64,000 nucleotides of DNA from Luteolibacter arcticus (GTDB lineage: Bacteria; Verrucomicrobiota; Verrucomicrobiia; Verrucomicrobiales; Akkermansiaceae): assembly GCF_025950235.1 (NCBI RefSeq), contig NZ_JAPDDT010000002.1:124001-188000 (forward strand), given 5' to 3'. The position numbers and the translations under genes were made by a program. Each line of letters starts with the position of its first letter. Positions within the stretch are counted from its first letter, which is position 1. The notes below the pieces were generated by a model. The model was not told where the DNA came from. It ran no database searches and saw only the letters and a program-made list of their open reading frames with translations. Shown piece after piece: positions 34,984 to 42,639 of the stretch.

Positions 34984-35858
34984 AGAAGCGCCTGCGCGAT
35001 CTCGGTGAGGACGCCCTCATCGCCCGCCTGCTGCGCGGTTTTCCCGGCGGCGAAAACCTGCGCGTTGGCCCCGGTGACGATTGCGCGGTGGTCGATCCCG
35101 GCCGGGGTCTGCTGCGCTTGCTGAAGACCGACGCCATCGTGGAAGGCGTCCATTTCCTGCCGGACACGCCCGCGGCAAAGGTCGGCTGGAAGGCCGTCGC
35201 GCGCGTCCTCAGCGACTTCGCCGCGATGGGCGGCGTGCCGGAGCACCTGCTGGTCACGGTGGCGGTCGATCCCGCCAAGCCGGTCGCGTGGATGGACGGC
35301 CTTTACCGCGGCATTCGCAAGTGCCTGGCGACCCACGGCGGCGTGCTGGCCGGCGGGGAAACGTCGCGGCTGCCATCGGGCGCGATGATCTCCGTGGCCG
35401 GCGAGGGAAGGGTGGAGCGGAAGCATCTGATCCTCCGCAGCGGCGGAAAGCCCGGCGATCTCGTGGTCGTCACCGGCCGCCTCGGTGGCTCGATCCGCGG
35501 CAAGCACCTCACCTTCACCCCGCGTCTCAACGAAGCCGCCTGGCTGGTCCGGAACCTGCGGCCGTCCGCGATGATGGATCTTTCCGACGGGCTGGCGAAG
35601 GACCTGCCACGTCTCGCTGAGGCCAGCGGCTGCGGCTTCGAGTTCGGCGAGGTGCCCGCCACCCGCGGCTGCACCCGTGCGCAGGCACTCGGCGATGGCG
35701 AGGACTACGAGCTCCTCTTCACCGTTTCGCCGCGCCGCTGGATAGCCGCCGCCGGTCAGTGGCCAAAGGACTTCCCTCAGCTCTCAATCATCGGCAGACT
35801 CTGCCCCCCCGGCCAGGGAGCCTCGCTCGCTGGCGGCTGGGACCATTTCTCGCCATGA
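34980..35858 (+). CDS. thiL: thiamine-monophosphate kinase
   Basis: 292 residues. It phosphorylates thiamine monophosphate to thiamine pyrophosphate with ATP, the last step of coenzyme B1 synthesis. The PurM-like fold motifs are clear: GPGDDCAVV (31-38), KTDAIVEGVHF, WKAVARVLSDFAAMGG, GGETSR, VTGRLGGSIRGKH, MDLSDGLAKDLPRL and GDGEDYELLF. The start ATG overlaps the CPBP stop by 4 bases (ATGA) and the stop overlaps the next start the same way. No other thi genes are in the window. Confidence 0.94.
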   Translation: MKKRLRDLGEDALIARLLRGFPGGENLRVGPGDDCAVVDPGRGLLRLLKTDAIVEGVHFLPDTPAAKVGWKAVARVLSDFAAMGGVPEHLLVTVAVDPAKPVAWMDGLYRGIRKCLATHGGVLAGGETSRLPSGAMISVAGEGRVERKHLILRSGGKPGDLVVVTGRLGGSIRGKHLTFTPRLNEAAWLVRNLRPSAMMDLSDGLAKDLPRLAEASGCGFEFGEVPATRGCTRAQALGDGEDYELLFTVSPRRWIAAAGQWPKDFPQLSIIGRLCPPGQGASLAGGWDHFSP

Positions 35859-36244
35859 AATCGCTGATCGAAAATTACTACGCCGCCTTCAATTCCGGCG
35901 ACCGCGAAGCACTGCTCGAACTGCTGGCGGAAGACGTCGTCCACGAGGTGAACGAAGGCCTGGCCGAGACCGGCAAGGAGGCCTTCCGCGCCTTTCTCGA
36001 GCGCATGGACCGGTGCTACCGAGAGACCGTGGAGGAGCTGGAGATCTTCACCGGTCCGGAGAACCGCGCGGCCGCCGAATTCTACATCCGCGGCGAATAC
36101 CTCGCCACCGATACCGGCCTGCCCGAGGCGAAGGGCCAGGCTTATCGCCTCCGCGTCGGCGCTTTCTTTGACGCCCGCCTCGGCAAGATCACGCGGGTGA
36201 CGAACTACTATAACCTCCGGACTTGGCTCGCGCAGGTGAGCTGA
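35855..36244 (+). CDS. SnoaL/NTF2-like polyketide-cyclase-fold protein
   Basis: 129 residues. It has the cone-shaped alpha+beta NTF2 fold pattern: helix SLIENYYAAFNSGDREALLELLAEDVVHEV, KEAFRAFLERMDRCY, ELEIFTGPENRAAAEFYIRGEYLATD, and YRLRVGAFFDARLGKITRVTNYYN. Proteins like this (ketosteroid isomerase-related) act as isomerases, hydrolases or binding proteins; the function here is unknown. The start overlaps the thiL stop (ATGA). Its last 39 bases before the final codons (36192-36230) recur at 37522-37560, beyond the TPR gene, in a remnant of a second copy. Confidence 0.85.
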   Translation: MKSLIENYYAAFNSGDREALLELLAEDVVHEVNEGLAETGKEAFRAFLERMDRCYRETVEELEIFTGPENRAAAEFYIRGEYLATDTGLPEAKGQAYRLRVGAFFDARLGKITRVTNYYNLRTWLAQVS

Positions 36245-36264
36245 CCAAGGCGGCTTTGCGGGCT

Positions 36265-37470
36265 TCAGCCGGACGAATCGCCACGGCTCGACCGGCCCGA
36301 TTGCCATGCCTCAAATTTCCTGAGGAGACGCAGGAAGAGCAGCACCACGAAGTGGACTCCCACGAAGATGCCCACGAAGCCAAACCCCCTGTCGAGCGGG
36401 ATGCCGGTTAGAAGGAAGAGCAATCCCCAGAGCAGGCAACTTAGCAAAAGGAAGGTGCCGAACCGGAGCCACAGCGGATAGCGCCGGATTTTCAGCCATA
36501 GCGAAAGCATTGGCACGGACGTGGAGGAGCCGCCGCGCAGTTCGGAGACCACGAACCATTCGTACACCTTGCAGCCCGGCCACAGCAGGACCGTCGCCAC
36601 CACCAGCCACGCGACGAATGCCAGCAGGATCTTGAACGCGGCCAGCAGGAAGATCGCAATCCACGGGTGGTCGCGGAGGACGCCGAGGCCCCGGCGAAGC
36701 GATTCGAAAACCCGGGAGGGCAGGCTGAAAAGGCAGTAAACCAGACTGCCTCGCGCGACGGCATTGAAGAGATCCTTCTGGTACTCGCGGTTGCCCGGTT
36801 CCGCCCGCAGCGCCATCCGGTAGTGTTCCTCGGCCTTCGACGGGTTCTCCAGTTCGTCGAGGTAAACGTCCCCGATGCTGTTGTGAAGGGAGGCGTTCCC
36901 GGGGTCGAGCGCGAGTGCCGCTTCAAATTCCCGCAGGCGTCTCCAGGACTCCCTTCCGGAATTGTCCATCGCGGCGTGGAGCCGGATGTAAAGATTCACG
37001 ATATCCGGGTCCTCGGGTGCCAGCTCTCTTGCGCGTTCAATGTGTTTGCGGGCCTCGGCGGGCCGGTATTGCTGGCTCTCCGCGATGGCGGCCGCAAAGT
37101 GGAAGTAGGGATTGTGAGGGACGAGCTGCAGTCCGGCTCCGATGAAGCGGAGCGCGGGCTTCCATTGCTGCTTCACGAGATAGAACCGGATCGCCGCGAC
37201 GTGCGTGTCCACCGACTCCGGATCCAGCCGCAGCAAGTGGTGGACGTGTCGTTCCGCCTCCTTGAGCTGACGAAGATCGCACAGCCCCATCACCAGGTAG
37301 TAGTGGGCGTCGAGGTCCTCCGGATTGAGGCCCAGGAACCTGTAGGCCTCGGCGACCAGCCGGTCGGGGTTTCCGGCGTCTTGGAGAATCGAAAGCACCC
37401 GGCCCGACGGCATTCCATGGGGAAAGCCGCCCGGACTCCCGCCATTGTCAGGATCGTGCGCGTGACTCAA
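36265..37470 (-). CDS. TPR-repeat membrane protein
   Basis: 401 residues if translation starts at TTG 37470; an ATG at 37413 (382 residues) is an alternative. Tetratricopeptide-like repeats cover about 25-230 (LVAEAYRFLGLNPEDLDAHYYLVMGLCDLRQLKEAERHVHHLL, LALDPGNASLHNSIGDVYLDELENPSKAEEHYRMALRAEPGN). Three to four membrane helices follow (WIAIFLLAAFKILLAFVAWLVVATVLLW, FGTFLLLSCLLWGLLFLL, GFGFVGIFVGVHFVVLLFLRLL). TPR proteins act as assembly scaffolds; the partner is unknown. The gene is opposite to its neighbours and lies between direct copies of a SnoaL 3' end, which suggests it is a later insertion. Confidence 0.82.
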   Translation of the reverse strand: MSHAHDPDNGGSPGGFPHGMPSGRVLSILQDAGNPDRLVAEAYRFLGLNPEDLDAHYYLVMGLCDLRQLKEAERHVHHLLRLDPESVDTHVAAIRFYLVKQQWKPALRFIGAGLQLVPHNPYFHFAAAIAESQQYRPAEARKHIERARELAPEDPDIVNLYIRLHAAMDNSGRESWRRLREFEAALALDPGNASLHNSIGDVYLDELENPSKAEEHYRMALRAEPGNREYQKDLFNAVARGSLVYCLFSLPSRVFESLRRGLGVLRDHPWIAIFLLAAFKILLAFVAWLVVATVLLWPGCKVYEWFVVSELRGGSSTSVPMLSLWLKIRRYPLWLRFGTFLLLSCLLWGLLFLLTGIPLDRGFGFVGIFVGVHFVVLLFLRLLRKFEAWQSGRSSRGDSSG

Positions 37471-37479
37471 CTGCGGCAG

Positions 37480-37583
37480 TGGAGTGGAAAGCGCTGCCGG
37501 CCGGAAGCCTTATCCGCCGGTCGCGGGTGACAAGCTACGACAACCTCCGGGCTTGGCTCGACCTCGATTCCCGGCGAGATTGA
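37480..37583 (+). pseudogene. 3' remnant of a second SnoaL-like gene
   Basis: Read in frame, this stretch encodes SLIRRSRVTSYDNLRAWLDL then a stop at 37581-37583. It aligns with the C-terminus of the intact SnoaL-like protein (RLGKITRVTNYYNLRTWLAQ). At the DNA level 37522-37560 matches 36192-36230 in 34 of 39 positions. No start or N-terminal part is present because the TPR gene lies upstream. It ends 11 bases before the DUF1080 gene start. Confidence 0.65.
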
Positions 37584-37594
37584 GTCCCATCGAC

Positions 37595-38275
37595 ATGAAA
37601 CCCATCGCTTTCCTCTTCCTGTTCGCCGCCACCCTCCATGCCGGCGAGAAGCAACTCTTCAATGGCAAGGACCTCACCGGCTGGGAGGGAAATTCCAAGC
37701 TGTGGTCCGTCGAGGACGGCGCCATCACCGGCAAGACCTCCGACAGCGGCGACGCGAAGATTTCCCACAATACCTTCCTCGTCTGGAAAGACGGCACCGT
37801 CGGCGATTTCGAGCTGACGTTCAAATACCGCATCGAGAAGGGAAACAGCGGCGTCCAGTACCGGTCGAAGGTGCTCGAGCCGGGACCCTCCGGCTCGGTG
37901 GTAAGCGGCTACCAGGCCGATTTTGAAGCCGGCAAGACCTACAGTGGCATCCTCTATGAGGAAAAAGGCCGCGGCATCCTCGCCAAGCGCGGCGAGAAGA
38001 CCGAGGTCGGCGATGACGGCAAGCCCAAGGTCACCGGGCAGGTCGGCGATTCCAACGAGATCCAGGCGGCCATCAAGGACGAGCAGTGGAACGACTACAA
38101 GATCGTCGCCAAGGGCAACCACGTGCAGCACTTCATCAACGGCAAGCAGACCGTCGATGTCACCGACAACGACGCCAAGAACGCGCCGAAGGAAGGCATC
38201 CTCGCGCTGCAGATCCACGCCGGTCCGTCGATGGTGGTGCAGTTCAAGGAGCTGGTGCTGAAGACGGCGGATTGA
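37595..38275 (+). CDS. secreted DUF1080 (3-keto-disaccharide hydrolase-like) protein
   Basis: 226 residues. Signal peptide MKPIAFLFLFAATLHA. The mature part is the LamG/concanavalin-like DUF1080 domain: LFNGKDLTGWEGNSKLWSVEDGAITGK, TFLVWKDGTVGDFELTFKYRIEKGNSGVQYRSKV, GYQADFEAGKTYSGILYEEKGRGILAKRGEK, WNDYKIVAKGNHVQHFINGKQTVDVTDND and GILALQIHAGPSMVVQFKEL. This family is greatly expanded in Verrucomicrobia and Planctomycetes and includes glycan-binding proteins and 3-keto-glycoside hydrolases. The Glu/Asp set typical of the hydrolases cannot be assigned by eye. It is probably monocistronic; a palindromic repeat follows 11 bases after the stop. Confidence 0.92.
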   Translation: MKPIAFLFLFAATLHAGEKQLFNGKDLTGWEGNSKLWSVEDGAITGKTSDSGDAKISHNTFLVWKDGTVGDFELTFKYRIEKGNSGVQYRSKVLEPGPSGSVVSGYQADFEAGKTYSGILYEEKGRGILAKRGEKTEVGDDGKPKVTGQVGDSNEIQAAIKDEQWNDYKIVAKGNHVQHFINGKQTVDVTDNDAKNAPKEGILALQIHAGPSMVVQFKELVLKTAD

Positions 38276-38286
38276 CTCTAGTCACG

Positions 38287-38393
38287 TAGCGGAACGACTT
38301 CGTCGTTCCGGCTGGGTTCGGCCCGCACCGAGAGTCCACGTGGCGCTCTGGCTAGCGGCTTCGCCCCGCCGGAAGGACGCAGTCCTTCCGCTA
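38287..38393. repeat. foldback repeat C (twin palindromes, intergenic)
   Basis: Two hairpins, 38291-38309 (GGAACGAC-TTC-GTCGTTCC region) and 38371-38389 (GGAAGGAC...GTCCTTCC), are placed in inverted order. Outer arms TAGCGGAA (38287-38294) and TTCCGCTA (38386-38393) pair, and GCCGGAA pairs with TTCCGGC inside. The hairpin stems differ from each other but each is self-complementary, so changes are compensated. REP/BIME-like, between the DUF1080 gene and the next gene on the same strand. Confidence 0.75.
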
Positions 38394-38452
38394 TATCAAG
38401 GCAAGCCCGGCATTTCCATCGCATCCTCGCATGGATCGTGCATCCTCCTCCC

Positions 38453-39469
38453 GTGATCTCCCGCCGCAAGATCAAGTATTCCGTTTGCCCCCCGCTCCGG
38501 CAGTATCTTTATCACTTCGATCGCCTGCGCGACATCCCGCTGGTCTATGACGACCTCGCGCGGTTCGCAGGCTCGATGCCCTACGAGGACCCGCGCGGGA
38601 AGGAGACGCTGTGGCTCACGGTCTTCTACCCGCAGGAGCTGATGTTGGAGCTGCGGCCGAAGCTCACCAAGATCTACGCCGAGCTGAAAATCGGCGGCGA
38701 GTCAGACCTTCACGAGCACCTCACCGTCGATCGCATCGACTTCGGCGAGTTTGGGAATTCGCGGCCGTTCCGCATCCGCATCACCAACCTCTACAACGAC
38801 AACTCCGACTACTTCTACGTGAAGCAGGCAGATGCCTCGCGCATCTATGGCTTGGAGTTGGAACACATCCTGTCGCCGAACCGCATCAACTACCTGGTGA
38901 ATGGCAACACGCTGATCGAGGAGCACATTGCCGGCGTGCCGGGCGACGTGTTTCTCAAGGATCACCTGCCGCGGCCGGAGCTGAACAAGGTCCGCATCGC
39001 GAAGGAATTCACCAAGTTCAATGAGCGCTGCTTCATCCGCCTGCTCGGCGACATGCGCAGCGTGAACTACGTCGTGGACATCACCCCGGACTTCGAGGAG
39101 GTGCAGTACCGCGTCCGCCCCATCGACTTCGACCAGCAGAGCTACGAACGCCGCGGCAAGACCTACCTCGCCTACCGTTTCGACTCTAACAAGACGGTCA
39201 CCAAGCTCGCCTTCGACGTCCTGAACCGGAAGACCATCGACCAGTACGTCGCCGAAGAGCACGCGCAGATGACCCGCCGGGCCAAGGTGGAGAACGCACG
39301 CCTCAAGGCCCTGTTAGGCGTGATGCGCCGTGACGACATCGCTCCGCACGAGCACGTCGCCTCGCTTGCCGCGGATCTGGCGAAGTACCACCACACCGAT
39401 ATCTTCCGCGACTGCCAGACGATGGGCGAGCTCACCGCCGCCCACGTGGCGCACATGCTGGAGCTTTGA
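38453..39469 (+). CDS. conserved-looking hypothetical cytoplasmic protein
   Basis: 338 residues from GTG 38453 (MISRRKIKYSVCPPLRQYLYHFDRLRDIPLVYDD); GTG 38438 is an equally possible start. It is rich in charged and aromatic residues, with no signal peptide or membrane helix. Segments that look conserved are KETLWLTVFYPQELMLELRPKLTKIYAELK, DRIDFGEFGNSRPFRIRITNLYNDNSDYFYVK, LSPNRINYLVNGNTLIEEHIAGVPGDVFLKDHL and YRVRPIDFDQQSYERRGKTYLAYRFDSNK. The phrases LEHILSPNRINYL and EEHIAGVPGD with a later RPIDFDQQSYE have some flavour of a phosphotransferase core, but I cannot assign a family. A desaturase gene follows after 50 bases. Confidence 0.75.
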   Translation: MISRRKIKYSVCPPLRQYLYHFDRLRDIPLVYDDLARFAGSMPYEDPRGKETLWLTVFYPQELMLELRPKLTKIYAELKIGGESDLHEHLTVDRIDFGEFGNSRPFRIRITNLYNDNSDYFYVKQADASRIYGLELEHILSPNRINYLVNGNTLIEEHIAGVPGDVFLKDHLPRPELNKVRIAKEFTKFNERCFIRLLGDMRSVNYVVDITPDFEEVQYRVRPIDFDQQSYERRGKTYLAYRFDSNKTVTKLAFDVLNRKTIDQYVAEEHAQMTRRAKVENARLKALLGVMRRDDIAPHEHVASLAADLAKYHHTDIFRDCQTMGELTAAHVAHMLEL

Positions 39470-39519
39470 ATCGCGTCACGGGCGACCCCGCTTGCTGCTC
39501 CACAAACCCGGATCACGGC

Positions 39520-40305
39520 ATGAAAAAGCCATCGCTGAAATCTCTCGGCCTCGATCTGTTGGAGACGACGGTCGGCGAGCGCGTTCGCATCCCAGCACTG
39601 CCCTTCGCCACCTGTGCAGGGTTCTTCGCCGCCGGTGAGCACGGCTGGTGGTTGGTCGCCATGGGCTGTGCCGTGCTGCAGAGCTTCTTCACCTACGCCT
39701 CAGTCTCGCACGATCTGGTCCATCGCACGCTGCGGCTGCCGGCTTTGCTGAACGAACTGCTGCTTTTTCTCATCGAAGCCCTCTCGTTCCGATCAGGTCA
39801 CGCATTCCGGGAAACGCATCTGCACCATCACCGGAGGTTCCCTCATGATGACGACTTGGAAGGGGCTGCGGCGGGCATGTCGTGGTGGCGCGCCTTGCTC
39901 GATGGAGTCATTGCCCAGCCACGTCTGTGGGCATGGGCGCTCCTGCGAACGACAGGCAAAAAGCGGCGGTGGATCGTGATCGAAGGGTTGGCGATCATCG
40001 CATGGGCAGCGTGGTGCCTCGGATCGCAAGTCGGGATGATCTATCTGGCGGTGACTGTGGTGGGAAGCTGGGTCTATCCCTTCATGACCAGCTTCATGCC
40101 TCACGATGCGACGGCGCACGAACCGCTGCGGCAGACTCGCTTGTTCCGCGGGAAGGTGGTTTCTTGGCTGAGCTTGGAGCACCTCTATCACCTCGAGCAC
40201 CATCTTTATCCGCAGGTGCCTCACCAACGTTGGCCGGAGCTTGCCAAGCGGCTCGATCCGTTTTTCGAGGAGCAAGGACTCAAACCGGTGGTGCTGTGGC
40301 GATGA
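39520..40305 (+). CDS. membrane fatty-acid desaturase / hydroxylase-like di-iron enzyme
   Basis: 261 residues. The three histidine boxes of membrane di-iron desaturases are intact: HDLVH (64-68), HLHHH (100-104) and HLYHLEHH (221-228). They sit between hydrophobic segments (GWWLVAMGCAVLQSFFTYA, WIVIEGLAIIAWAAWCL, MIYLAVTVVGSWVYPFMTSFMPHD). The short length and SHDLVHRTLR pattern are like carotenoid ketolase/hydroxylase and short desaturase families, so the substrate may be a lipid or carotenoid. The start is ATG 39520. Its stop overlaps the start of the next membrane-protein gene (ATGA), so the two are cotranslated and likely act together. Confidence 0.88.
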   Translation: MKKPSLKSLGLDLLETTVGERVRIPALPFATCAGFFAAGEHGWWLVAMGCAVLQSFFTYASVSHDLVHRTLRLPALLNELLLFLIEALSFRSGHAFRETHLHHHRRFPHDDDLEGAAAGMSWWRALLDGVIAQPRLWAWALLRTTGKKRRWIVIEGLAIIAWAAWCLGSQVGMIYLAVTVVGSWVYPFMTSFMPHDATAHEPLRQTRLFRGKVVSWLSLEHLYHLEHHLYPQVPHQRWPELAKRLDPFFEEQGLKPVVLWR

Positions 40306-41231
40306 ATTCCGATGATTCCCGCGGTTTCTTCTCGGAGCTGGTTGGGGATGGCCGCTCCTTGATTCTGTTCACCGCGATCGCCTTGTTGTTCTCCGGCGGT
40401 GGGGCGATCTTCCTGTCCTTGACAGGGCATTTTCTGCCGCACGATGTCGAATTTCTCGGCATGCAGCCAATCGCGCTGTGCGAGCTGAACCAGTGCCGGA
40501 TCGTCCACTTCATGATCCACGACCGCCTTTCCTTTGGCGGCGTGTTGGTCGCGCTGGCAGTGCTCTACGCATGGCTTGCGCATTTCCCGCTGCGCGACGG
40601 GGAGAGCTGGGCGTGGTGGACGCTGGTCCTGACAAATGCGACCGGCTTTGGCAGTTTCCTAGCCTACCTCGGCTACGGCTATCTCGATGGCTGGCACGCT
40701 TGGGCAACCTTGCTGCTGCTGCCCATCACTCTGACAGGCTTGTGGAAGACACGGCGGCTTTGCTCGAAGCCGCTGGACTTCCGCCCGGCCGCATGGCCCG
40801 CGACATGGCGGTGCCGACAGGCCATTGGGTGGATGTTATGGATGGGGTGGGGCACCGGTTTGGTGGCGGCCGGAGCAACAATCCTGACCGTCGGCATGAC
40901 ACTGGTCTTCGTCCCCAGCGACCTGGATTTCATCGGCTACACGCGGGAGCAACTCGATGCGATCAACCCGCGTTTGATTCCCATGATCGCCCATGATCGC
41001 GCGGGCTTCGGAGGCGGCTTGCTCACGACCGGACTGACGATCCTTTGCATCCTGTGGAAGGCCGCGCCATCGACGCACGTTTGGCAGGCGCTTGTCTTGG
41101 CAGGTCTCGTCGGATTCGGGTGTGCAATCGGCGTGCATTATCCGATCGGCTACCTTGACTTCTGGCATCTTGCGCCGGCTTGGGCGGGTGCTGCTGTGTT
41201 CGCGGCAGGTGCCTGGCTATCGAAGCGCTAA
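40302..41231 (+). CDS. polytopic membrane protein with internal duplication, desaturase partner
   Basis: 309 residues with about eight hydrophobic helices. The two halves are related: FLPHDVEFLGMQPIAL ... IVHFMIHDRLSFGGVLVALAVLYAWLA (about 42-92) and FVPSDLDFIGYTREQL ... IPMIAHDRAGFGGGLLTTGLTILCILW (about 206-260), each followed by a Gly-Tyr/Trp-rich segment (GYGYLDGWHAW, HYPIGYLDFWHLAP). The HDRxxFGG motif in both halves suggests a functional Asp/His pair at the membrane face. It overlaps the desaturase gene by 4 bases. Family not recognised; an electron-transfer or lipid-binding partner of the desaturase is possible but unproven. Confidence 0.72.
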   Translation: MNSDDSRGFFSELVGDGRSLILFTAIALLFSGGGAIFLSLTGHFLPHDVEFLGMQPIALCELNQCRIVHFMIHDRLSFGGVLVALAVLYAWLAHFPLRDGESWAWWTLVLTNATGFGSFLAYLGYGYLDGWHAWATLLLLPITLTGLWKTRRLCSKPLDFRPAAWPATWRCRQAIGWMLWMGWGTGLVAAGATILTVGMTLVFVPSDLDFIGYTREQLDAINPRLIPMIAHDRAGFGGGLLTTGLTILCILWKAAPSTHVWQALVLAGLVGFGCAIGVHYPIGYLDFWHLAPAWAGAAVFAAGAWLSKR

Positions 41232-41324
41232 CTTTTGATAACGGCGGCTTTGCGCCATCGGCTCCCCGGCGCAAATGATGAGACTTTGACAACGTTCGCC
41301 GGCAAAGCCATTTCCTGGTATGGA

Positions 41325-42395
41325 ATGAAGGCCTCCCACATCATGACCGGCATCGTGGCGCTGCTCGCGGGCTTTTGGCTGGGCCGGATTCAGATCGCTG
41401 GCCGGGAGCCGGGAAAGGAATCCCGCGGGGAGATTCCGGCTGGGGCCTCGTCGGTGGCATCGGCCGCTGAAAGTGATTCTTCCGCTGCCTCGCGCAATTC
41501 GCGCCCCCTGGCGGCAGCGGTTTCCGACGGAGCCAAGCTTGCTGAAGAGCTTCACCAGACCTTCCTGATCGGCAACCCGATCACCCGCAGCTTGAAGTTC
41601 GCGGAGTTGTTAGAAGAGATGACGCCGCAGAATGCCCGTGAGTTCCGCGAGCTGTTCTTCGGATTCGACAAGCAGGGCCTGCGCTACGACAGCGAGTGGC
41701 GGCTGCTGTGGCACCAGTGGGGGAAAGTCGATCCACTCGCTGCGATGGCGGCGCTGAAGGAGGAGGGAAGCAACGGCCGCAGCGCATCGTATGCGGCCTC
41801 GGTGCTGGAGCTCATCTTTTCGAGCTGGAGTGAGATCGACAGTGCCGCGGCATCCAAACATCTCTCCCAACTCACCGATCCGGATCAGTACAACCGCGCC
41901 TACTTTGGCCTGCTGCGTGGGATGGATCTCGAAAGCGCCAGCCGCTTCGCCGAGCAGACCAGCTTTCCCGAAGGCACCACCGCTTCTTCGGCCGCCGAAC
42001 GTCTTGTCGAACGCGCTTTGCGCGAGAGCGGCTCGACGGACGACATGAAGTCGTGGTACGATGGACTTAGTACCCATGACTTCAAGCAGGCCGCGATCGA
42101 TCACGTCTATTGGCGTCTCAAGCAGGCCGACCTCGGGGCCTCCGCCGCGTGGGTGGGCGAGCAAACGGTCGCCGGAATGGACACTCGCAGGATCAACGGG
42201 GAACTCGTGGCGGACTTCGTGAAGGCCGATCCACTCAAGGGCTTGGATTGGTATCTATCGTTGCCCGAGCCGGTGCGCGATGCTGCTGAGATCCAGCGGC
42301 TCACCGAGGCCGCGGCAGAGAATCCCGAGTCGTTCCAGGAATGGCGCTCGAAGTCGCCGGTGGCCGGCCTGATTCCCGCGGGAGATCGTCAGTGA
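41325..42395 (+). CDS. hypothetical membrane-anchored helical protein
   Basis: 356 residues from ATG 41325. An N-terminal anchor helix (HIMTGIVALLAGFWLGRIQIAG) is followed by a low-complexity Ala/Ser linker (to ~80) and a helical domain made of SEL1/TPR-like pairs (AAMAALKEEGSNGRSASYAASVLELIFSSWSEIDSAAASKHLSQL, ASRFAEQTSFPEGTTASSAAERLVERALRESG, WVGEQTVAGMDTRRINGELVADFVKADPLKGLDWYLSLPEP). The phrase 'W-x-x-x-DP-x-A-A' in repeated form is common in verrucomicrobial anchored proteins of unknown role. Separated by 93 bases from the upstream gene, so it may have its own promoter. Confidence 0.72.
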   Translation: MKASHIMTGIVALLAGFWLGRIQIAGREPGKESRGEIPAGASSVASAAESDSSAASRNSRPLAAAVSDGAKLAEELHQTFLIGNPITRSLKFAELLEEMTPQNAREFRELFFGFDKQGLRYDSEWRLLWHQWGKVDPLAAMAALKEEGSNGRSASYAASVLELIFSSWSEIDSAAASKHLSQLTDPDQYNRAYFGLLRGMDLESASRFAEQTSFPEGTTASSAAERLVERALRESGSTDDMKSWYDGLSTHDFKQAAIDHVYWRLKQADLGASAAWVGEQTVAGMDTRRINGELVADFVKADPLKGLDWYLSLPEPVRDAAEIQRLTEAAAENPESFQEWRSKSPVAGLIPAGDRQ

Positions 42396-42402
42396 CGAAG
42401 CG

Positions 42403-42422
42403 GCGACGATGTCACTCGTCGC
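42403..42422 (+). terminator. weak hairpin after the helical-protein gene
   Basis: GCGACGA (42403-42409) pairs with TCGTCGC (42416-42422) around a 6-base loop, 8 bases after the stop codon. No T-tract follows, so it may be a weak or Rho-assisted terminator only. Confidence 0.35.
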
Positions 42423-42525
42423 GTTGGATCGGTGAATGAGGCGGTGCGGGTTGCACGAATAGAGCCCTCGCTCGGACGATATTCTCCAGTGGGTGAAGGG
42501 GAGGGATTCCCAAATCCTGCCAAAA

Positions 42526-42536
42526 TGTATGATGAC
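42526..42536 (+). promoter_or_regulatory. shared 11-mer TGTATGATGAC upstream of secreted-protein gene (copy 2)
   Basis: Copy of the TGTATGAYGAC element, 103 bases before the ATG of the giant beta-strand-repeat gene and on the same strand. The surrounding region is AT-rich compared with the rest of the window, as expected for a promoter. Confidence 0.4.
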
Positions 42537-42584
42537 ATAAATTCAGATGCGTCTCCCAGTAAGGTCGGAGCAAAAGAAGTATAC

Positions 42585-42605
42585 AGCCTGAAAGAGTTTC
42601 AGGCT
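42585..42605 (+). promoter_or_regulatory. 5' leader hairpin before the giant secreted-protein gene
   Basis: A perfect 9-bp stem (AGCCTGAAA / TTTCAGGCT) with a GAG loop lies 34 bases before the ATG at 42640. It is too short for a known riboswitch. It might control mRNA stability or translation. Confidence 0.45.
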
Positions 42606-42639
42606 TCTGAATACGACCCGTACTTACCCAAGAGAAGCC

